A stretch of 64,000 nt of DNA, taken from NCBI GenBank assembly GCA_017552535.1, contig JAFZPV010000062.1, positions 1-64,000 of the forward strand, written 5' to 3'. Positions 60,217 through 64,000 of the stretch are shown here, one piece after another (position 1 is the first letter of the stretch; every line of letters begins with the position of its first letter). The stretch is from Clostridia bacterium. GTDB taxonomy: Bacteria; Bacillota; Clostridia; Christensenellales; Aristaeellaceae. The translations under genes were made by a program, and so were the position numbers. A model generated the notes under the pieces. The model was given only the letters and a program-made list of their open reading frames with translations. It had not been told where the DNA came from and searched no databases.

Positions 60217-60307
60217 GGTGTTTTACCTCCGTTCATTTTATATACATTTGTTCCGGTGCGGGGGAGGGCCTTCTTCTGTGCGGCTCTTCTTCCCTGAGCA
60301 CGTTTGC

Positions 60308-60336
60308 ATTATAACACACTTGTTAGCACTCGTCAA
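60308..60336 (-). promoter_or_regulatory. Heat-inducible promoter of hsp20
   Basis: Minus strand TTGACG (60331-60336), 17-nt spacer, TATAAT (60308-60313). The -35 lies within the centre of the CIRCE palindrome. Confidence 0.88.
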
Positions 60337-60349
60337 TAGTGAGTGCTAA
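60323..60349. promoter_or_regulatory. CIRCE element (HrcA operator)
   Basis: TTAGCACTC-N9-GAGTGCTAA, an exact match to the consensus CIRCE palindrome. HrcA bound here would block the -35 and spacer of the hsp20 promoter. Confidence 0.97.
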
Positions 60350-60415
60350 CAATCCAGGTTAACAGTGAGTAAATTCCAACCTGGCGCGAGCAGCCCCTGT
60401 TTCCGCTGCATAAGT

Positions 60416-60802
60416 CGGAAGAATCCGCCGGGTGGTTTGGAGGGGCCACGTCCTCCAATTTCAATCCGAAGGGCCGGCTTTGCCGGCCCGAGGAGGAAAA
60501 ATCACGAAGGGCAGCTTGCCGCCCGGGAATGATTTTTCTTTCATTGCAGTTTGAGGTTGACTTGCCCAGGGCAAGTCAATCCCGCACAAAGTGTGGGACG
60601 CACTGGTTCAAATCAAAGATTTGAAGCAGCGCGCCTTTCGCCCGGAGATTTCCGCAGAAATCTCAGAAAAACTGAAAACCTGTTGCTGAGATCGGTGAAA
60701 GTTCGCGTCCCGGAAGAAAAACGTATCACATGTATCCAAACTAAACCGCTGGAAATGAAATCCCATTTCATTTTCCTGCGAAGGGCTGCTTGGCAGCCCT
60801 GT
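60416..60802 (+). repeat. Modular palindromic repeat, copy 4 (cassette B)
   Basis: GGAGGGGCCACGTCCTCC (one arm decayed), GGGCCGGCTTTGCCGGCCC, cassette B (GACTTGCCCAGGGCAAGTC, CCCGCACAAAGTGTGGG, GGTTCAAATCAAAGATTTGAA), GAGATTTCCGCAGAAATCTC, about 90 looser bases, the end palindrome (60749-60775), and the hairpin GGGCTG-CTTGG-CAGCCC. It ends 1-2 bp before the -35 of the next operon. Together with the CIRCE region it fills the 637-nt gap from hsp20; nothing else is seen. Confidence 0.82.
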
Positions 60803-60803
60803 G

Positions 60804-60832
60804 TTGACACGGCGGGCCGGAACATGTACAAT
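60804..60832 (+). promoter_or_regulatory. Promoter of the ArsC-like-nanA operon
   Basis: TTGACA (60804-60809), 17-nt spacer, TACAAT (60827-60832), about 20 nt before the GTG at 60854 and just beyond the last hairpin of repeat copy 4. Confidence 0.82.
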
Positions 60833-60853
60833 AAACGAAAGGGGTGAACGCCT

Positions 60854-61207
60854 GTGAACATCCAGCTGTATTACGCAAAAAACAATTTTGACGTGCAGAA
60901 GGTCAAGCGCTTTTTCAAGGAGCGGCGCGTGCCGTTCCAGGAAGTGGACCTCAAAAAGCATACCCCCGGCGCCCGGGAGCTGAAGCTCTTCGCGTCGGCT
61001 GCCGGAAGCATGAAGGCGCTGGTGGACCCGGAGGCCAAGGGTGCCCGGGCCGCGTATGTGAAGCAGCTGTCCGTCGAGAGCATTATAGAAGAAGAGCTTC
61101 TGAACGATCCGGGCCTCATGCGCGGACCCATCGTGCGCAGCGGCAGCAAGATCTGCCTGGGTTTTGACGAGAGCACGCTGAACGCCTGGATACAGGAGGG
61201 AAAATGA
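60854..61207 (+). CDS. ArsC/Spx-fold protein lacking the catalytic cysteine
   Basis: A 117-residue thioredoxin-like protein of the arsenate reductase/Spx family, with the family ending GPIVRSGSKICLGFDESTLN containing the conserved Arg. The N-terminal loop reads YYAKNNFDVQKVKRFFKERR, where relatives have Cys at one of the Asn positions; that catalytic Cys is absent. Reductase activity is therefore unlikely, leaving a regulatory or structural role. A GTG start 9 nt after AAAGGGG is used. It leads the nanA operon, ending 1 nt before nanA. Confidence 0.82.
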   Translation: MNIQLYYAKNNFDVQKVKRFFKERRVPFQEVDLKKHTPGARELKLFASAAGSMKALVDPEAKGARAAYVKQLSVESIIEEELLNDPGLMRGPIVRSGSKICLGFDESTLNAWIQEGK

Positions 61208-61208
61208 C

Positions 61209-62093
61209 ATGAACAAACTCTTTCAGGGCATCATGCCCGCGCTGATCACGCCCTTCGACGCCCAGGGCCGCTTCAAGGCCGCCTCCGCCGAGGCGATCAT
61301 GAAAAGGGAACTGAATCAGGGCGTGCAGGGCTTTTATGTCAACGGGGCCACGGGCGAAGGGCTGTTTTTGAGCGAGCAGACCCGCCGGGAATCGGCGGAG
61401 TGCGCCGTCGAAACCTGCAAGGGCCGGGGCAAGGTCATCGTCCACGTGGGCGCGGTGGACGCACAGCAGGCTCTGAGGCTGGCGCGGCACGCGGGGGAGA
61501 CCGGCTGCGACGCGGTGTCCTCCCTGGTGCCCAACTACATAAACCAGTATACCGTGGACCAGATCCTGGACTACTACCGCCGCCTCCACGAGGAAAGCGG
61601 CCTGCCTGTGCTGGTGTACTGCACGGGCCTTGTGGGCAGCGCGCCTTACGAGTTCATGAAAAAGGCGATACAGGTGCCGGGCCTCATCGGCTGCAAGTAT
61701 ACGATGTTCGACTACTATTCCATGCACCGCATCACCGAATTGAACGGCGGCGACATCAACGTGATCAACGGCCCGGACGAGATGCTCATCTGCGGCCTTA
61801 CGATGGGCGCGGACGGCGGCATCGGCTCCACCTACAACTTAATGCCGGAGCGTTTCCTGGCGCTGTTCAAGGCGTTCAGGGAGGGCAGGTACGACGACGC
61901 CCGACTCATCCAGTTCGGCATCAACAAGGTCATCGCCGTGCTTCTGGCCCGCGGCTGCATCGCGGCCATCAAGGAAGTGTTCAACGTGATGGGTTATGAC
62001 GCCGGCTGCGTCGCCTACCCCGGAAAGGTCTTTGACGCCGAAGAGAGCAAAGCGCTCATCGCCGAACTCAGGGAAGCGGGGCTTGAAATATGA
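61209..62093 (+). CDS. nanA: N-acetylneuraminate lyase (DHDPS superfamily)
   Basis: A 294-residue TIM-barrel class I aldolase: GIMPALITPFD at the start, the substrate loop NGATGEGLFLS, the Schiff-base Lys in LIGCKYTMFD, and the GIGSTYNLMPE loop typical of sialic acid lyases rather than dihydrodipicolinate synthases. It splits N-acetylneuraminate into N-acetylmannosamine and pyruvate in the cytoplasm. It overlaps the sialidase-like gene by 4 nt. Confidence 0.9.
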   Translation: MNKLFQGIMPALITPFDAQGRFKAASAEAIMKRELNQGVQGFYVNGATGEGLFLSEQTRRESAECAVETCKGRGKVIVHVGAVDAQQALRLARHAGETGCDAVSSLVPNYINQYTVDQILDYYRRLHEESGLPVLVYCTGLVGSAPYEFMKKAIQVPGLIGCKYTMFDYYSMHRITELNGGDINVINGPDEMLICGLTMGADGGIGSTYNLMPERFLALFKAFREGRYDDARLIQFGINKVIAVLLARGCIAAIKEVFNVMGYDAGCVAYPGKVFDAEESKALIAELREAGLEI

Positions 62094-63181
62094 AGATACT
62101 GTCCAATACCGTCGCCTGCTCGAACGACGACGGCGTGTTTTGCTATTTCGGCTGGCCGTCGGTGGCGTACCTGCCGGACGGACGGCTGGCGCTGGCGGCG
62201 TCGGGCTTCCGGATGCGGCACGTCTGCCCCTTCGGAAAAGGCGTGATCTGCTATTCCTCTGACGAAGGCAAAAGCTGGACGAGGCCCGCTCCCGTGATCG
62301 ACACGCCCCTGGACGACCGGGACAGCGGCGTGGTGAGCTTCGGCAAGGGACGAGTGATCTTTACCTCCTTCAACAACAGCATCGCCGCGCAGCGTGCATG
62401 GATGGAACGCCTCGGCGAGGACACGCCTGAACAGGCCGCCTCCAAGGCCTTCACGCGGGCGTATATCGAGCTTCTCGCCGCCCGGTCGGACAGCGAAAAG
62501 CTGCTGGGCAGCACCTACCGCATAAGCGACGACGGCGGGACCGTTTTCGGCCCCGTGCGCCTGTCCCCGGTCACGTCTCCCCACGGGCCGATGCCCACCA
62601 AAGACGGGGGGCTCATGTACATCGGCCGGCGCTTTACCGCAAACGACAGCCCGGACCAGGGCGACAGGCCCTACCTGGAATGCTGGCGTCTGGGAAAGGA
62701 CGACGCGTTCGAATACCTGTCGTCCATCCCCAACATCCCCAACGGCGAAGGCGGCTGCTACCTAAGCTGCGAGCCCCACGCGCTGGAGCTTCCGGACGGG
62801 CGCATCGTGGTGCACATCCGAGTGCAGGGCGGCTGCTTTACGGTGTATCAGAGCGAATCAAGTGACGGCGGGCGCTCCTTTACCGCGCCGCGCCGGCTGC
62901 TGGATCCCAACGGCGGCTCCCCGGCGCACCTGCTGATGCATTCTTCGGGAACACTCCTGAGCGTATACGGCTACCGCAACGCGCCCTATGGCATACGCTA
63001 TATGCTGTCTCGGGATATGGGTAGAACGTGGAAGACCGACCTCGTGCTGACGGACGAGCACGCGACCGGGGACCTGGGATATCCCGCCAGCGTGGAGATC
63101 AGCGGCGGGCGCATCCTCACGGTGTATTATGTAAATGAAGGCGGCGCCTCCCGCATCCGCCAGATCGTGTGGGAACTGTAA
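62090..63181 (+). CDS. Sialidase-like BNR-repeat protein
   Basis: A 363-residue beta-propeller-type protein with several Asp-boxes (YSSDEGKSW, SSDGGRSF, SRDMGRTW). It has no signal peptide or membrane helix, so it is probably cytosolic. Context with nanA suggests a sialidase or a related hydrolase/isomerase acting on sialyl oligosaccharides; some cytosolic BNR proteins have other roles. The Arg triad of GH33 sialidases cannot be verified by eye. An epimerase gene follows after 11 nt. Confidence 0.75.
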   Translation: MKILSNTVACSNDDGVFCYFGWPSVAYLPDGRLALAASGFRMRHVCPFGKGVICYSSDEGKSWTRPAPVIDTPLDDRDSGVVSFGKGRVIFTSFNNSIAAQRAWMERLGEDTPEQAASKAFTRAYIELLAARSDSEKLLGSTYRISDDGGTVFGPVRLSPVTSPHGPMPTKDGGLMYIGRRFTANDSPDQGDRPYLECWRLGKDDAFEYLSSIPNIPNGEGGCYLSCEPHALELPDGRIVVHIRVQGGCFTVYQSESSDGGRSFTAPRRLLDPNGGSPAHLLMHSSGTLLSVYGYRNAPYGIRYMLSRDMGRTWKTDLVLTDEHATGDLGYPASVEISGGRILTVYYVNEGGASRIRQIVWEL

Positions 63182-63192
63182 ACGGAGGAAGC

Positions 63193-64000
63193 ATGTCAAA
63201 AAAGCAATTGCGCGTTTTCAAACTGGCGCTGGCGACCCTGGCGGATATTTTGCTGCTCACGGCCAGCCTGTACTTTGCCAAACTCATGCGCGGCAGCCTC
63301 ATCAGCCAGTATACGCCCGGCGCCGCGCAGCGCACCCGCGTGTACGCGCCGCTGTTTATCCTGTTCCACGTGTTGGCGCTGTACCTGCGGGGCGTATACC
63401 GGGTCACCTGGAAATACGCCGACCTCAAGGATATGTTCCGGCTGTTTTCCGCGAGCTTCCTGGCCACGCTGGTGGGCCTCGTGGTAAACCGCGTGTTCGA
63501 CCTGGACTACTCCCGCTCGGTGCTGGTGTTCATGGGCGCGCTGTCCTTCGTGCTGCTGGTGGCGTCCCGCTATATGTGGCTTCTGATCCAGAACCTGATG
63601 TTTGCGGACAAGACCGAGAAGCACGTGCGCCGCGCGCTGGTGATCGGCGCCGGCGCGGAAGGCGCGCAGCTGGTGCACGCCCTGCCTGGTCTGGAAGACG
63701 GCGCGCGCCACGAGGCTGTGGCCTTTCTGGACGACGACGTGGACAAGCTTTACCGGCGCATCAGCGGCCTTCCCGTGGAAGGCACGTATTCGGATATCGA
63801 TAAGGTCATCAAGGGCAAGCACGTGGACGAGGTGCTGTTCACCTCGCCCGTCGGGCGCAGCGAGACCATGGTGTACATCTGCCTGCACGCCATGATGAAC
63901 GGCTGCGCGGTGTCCCGCTATGAGGCGGGGGCGCTCAAGCCCCTGCGCCTGGAGGACGTGCTGGACGGCGGACAGTGGGATCGGCAGGACCTGGGCCCGG
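63193..64000 (+). CDS. Membrane-linked polysaccharide biosynthesis epimerase/dehydratase (FlaA1/CapD type), 5' part
   Basis: The visible 269 residues start with four membrane helices (from LALATLADILLLTASLYFAK to about FVLLVASRYMWLLI), then a Rossmann-like region RRALVIGAGAEGAQLVHALP and GLPVEGTYSDIDKVIKGKHV. This matches the N-terminal half of CapD/FlaA1/WbpM-type UDP-GlcNAc 4,6-dehydratases. The catalytic C-terminal Rossmann domain lies outside the window. GGAGGAAGC precedes ATG 63193. Confidence 0.88.
   Translation, partial: MSKKQLRVFKLALATLADILLLTASLYFAKLMRGSLISQYTPGAAQRTRVYAPLFILFHVLALYLRGVYRVTWKYADLKDMFRLFSASFLATLVGLVVNRVFDLDYSRSVLVFMGALSFVLLVASRYMWLLIQNLMFADKTEKHVRRALVIGAGAEGAQLVHALPGLEDGARHEAVAFLDDDVDKLYRRISGLPVEGTYSDIDKVIKGKHVDEVLFTSPVGRSETMVYICLHAMMNGCAVSRYEAGALKPLRLEDVLDGGQWDRQDLGP

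Overview
The window is about 64 kb of GC-rich, densely coded bacterial DNA from a Gram-positive Firmicute, most likely class Clostridia. Supporting signs are lipobox lipoproteins, the walJ-rlmH neighbourhood, a CIRCE-controlled small heat shock protein, a long-form hpf, a YozG/DUF2975 regulatory cassette, an attenuator-controlled ABC-F gene, Opp-type peptide uptake, and many TTGACA-17-TATAAT promoters. The order within Clostridia cannot be fixed from this window; a gut or rumen lineage is an inference. No rRNA, tRNA, CRISPR array, prophage or insertion sequence was seen.

Layout. 1-2017 (minus): a very acidic protein, cut by the left edge, with six short basic 'GLFGR'-like islands. 2155-6673 (minus): housekeeping operon of radical SAM protein, walJ, CPBP protease, rlmH and a PpiC-type foldase lipoprotein. 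7012-11159 (plus): Dabb protein, YkvI-like transporter, LysR regulator and metY. 11162-13740 (minus): Cd/Zn-type P1B ATPase under an ArsR/CadC-like repressor, plus a Nudix hydrolase. 13943-18485 (minus): glycan catabolism cluster. 18822-20887 (plus): DUF2975, YozG-like HTH and DUF4153/DUF4173-type membrane protein. 21370-26370 (minus): cation efflux, GNAT on an AT-richer patch, Smr, membrane protein, U32 peptidase, hpf. 26529-29859 (plus): phosphoglycolate phosphatase-like, stand-alone FAD synthetase, RibU-like ECF S component, MATE. 30030-40373 (plus): an Opp-type peptide transporter in which the binding protein, OppC, OppD and OppF are all greatly enlarged. 40427-42103 (minus): ABC-F ATPase behind a leader peptide and two terminators. 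42680-45378 (minus): membrane Hsp70-like protein and membrane partner. 45632-50190 (plus): secreted transglutaminase-like protein with an acidic pentapeptide repeat, a 37-residue peptide, a lipoprotein, an HprK-like kinase and a PqqD-like protein. 50234-55987: DUF1858, SDR, SGNH esterase, dnaX, mnmA, dcyD-like. 56404-60216 (minus): rho, an RNA methylase, rpsU, hsp20. 60854-64000 (plus): Cys-less ArsC-fold protein, nanA, sialidase-like protein, and a polysaccharide epimerase cut by the right edge.

Between genes there are four copies of a 280-385 bp modular repeat made of nested palindromes (21.1, 42.4, 56.0, 60.4 kb). It comes in two internal-cassette versions, and its conserved end lies against or inside the 3' ends of genes. 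A second, unrelated array of tiny hairpins lies at 22.5 kb.

The strongest candidates for undescribed biology are the expanded Opp transporter, the kinase/PqqD/small-peptide/transglutaminase locus, the acidic island protein, the modular palindromic repeat, and the dual-terminator attenuator of the ABC-F gene.
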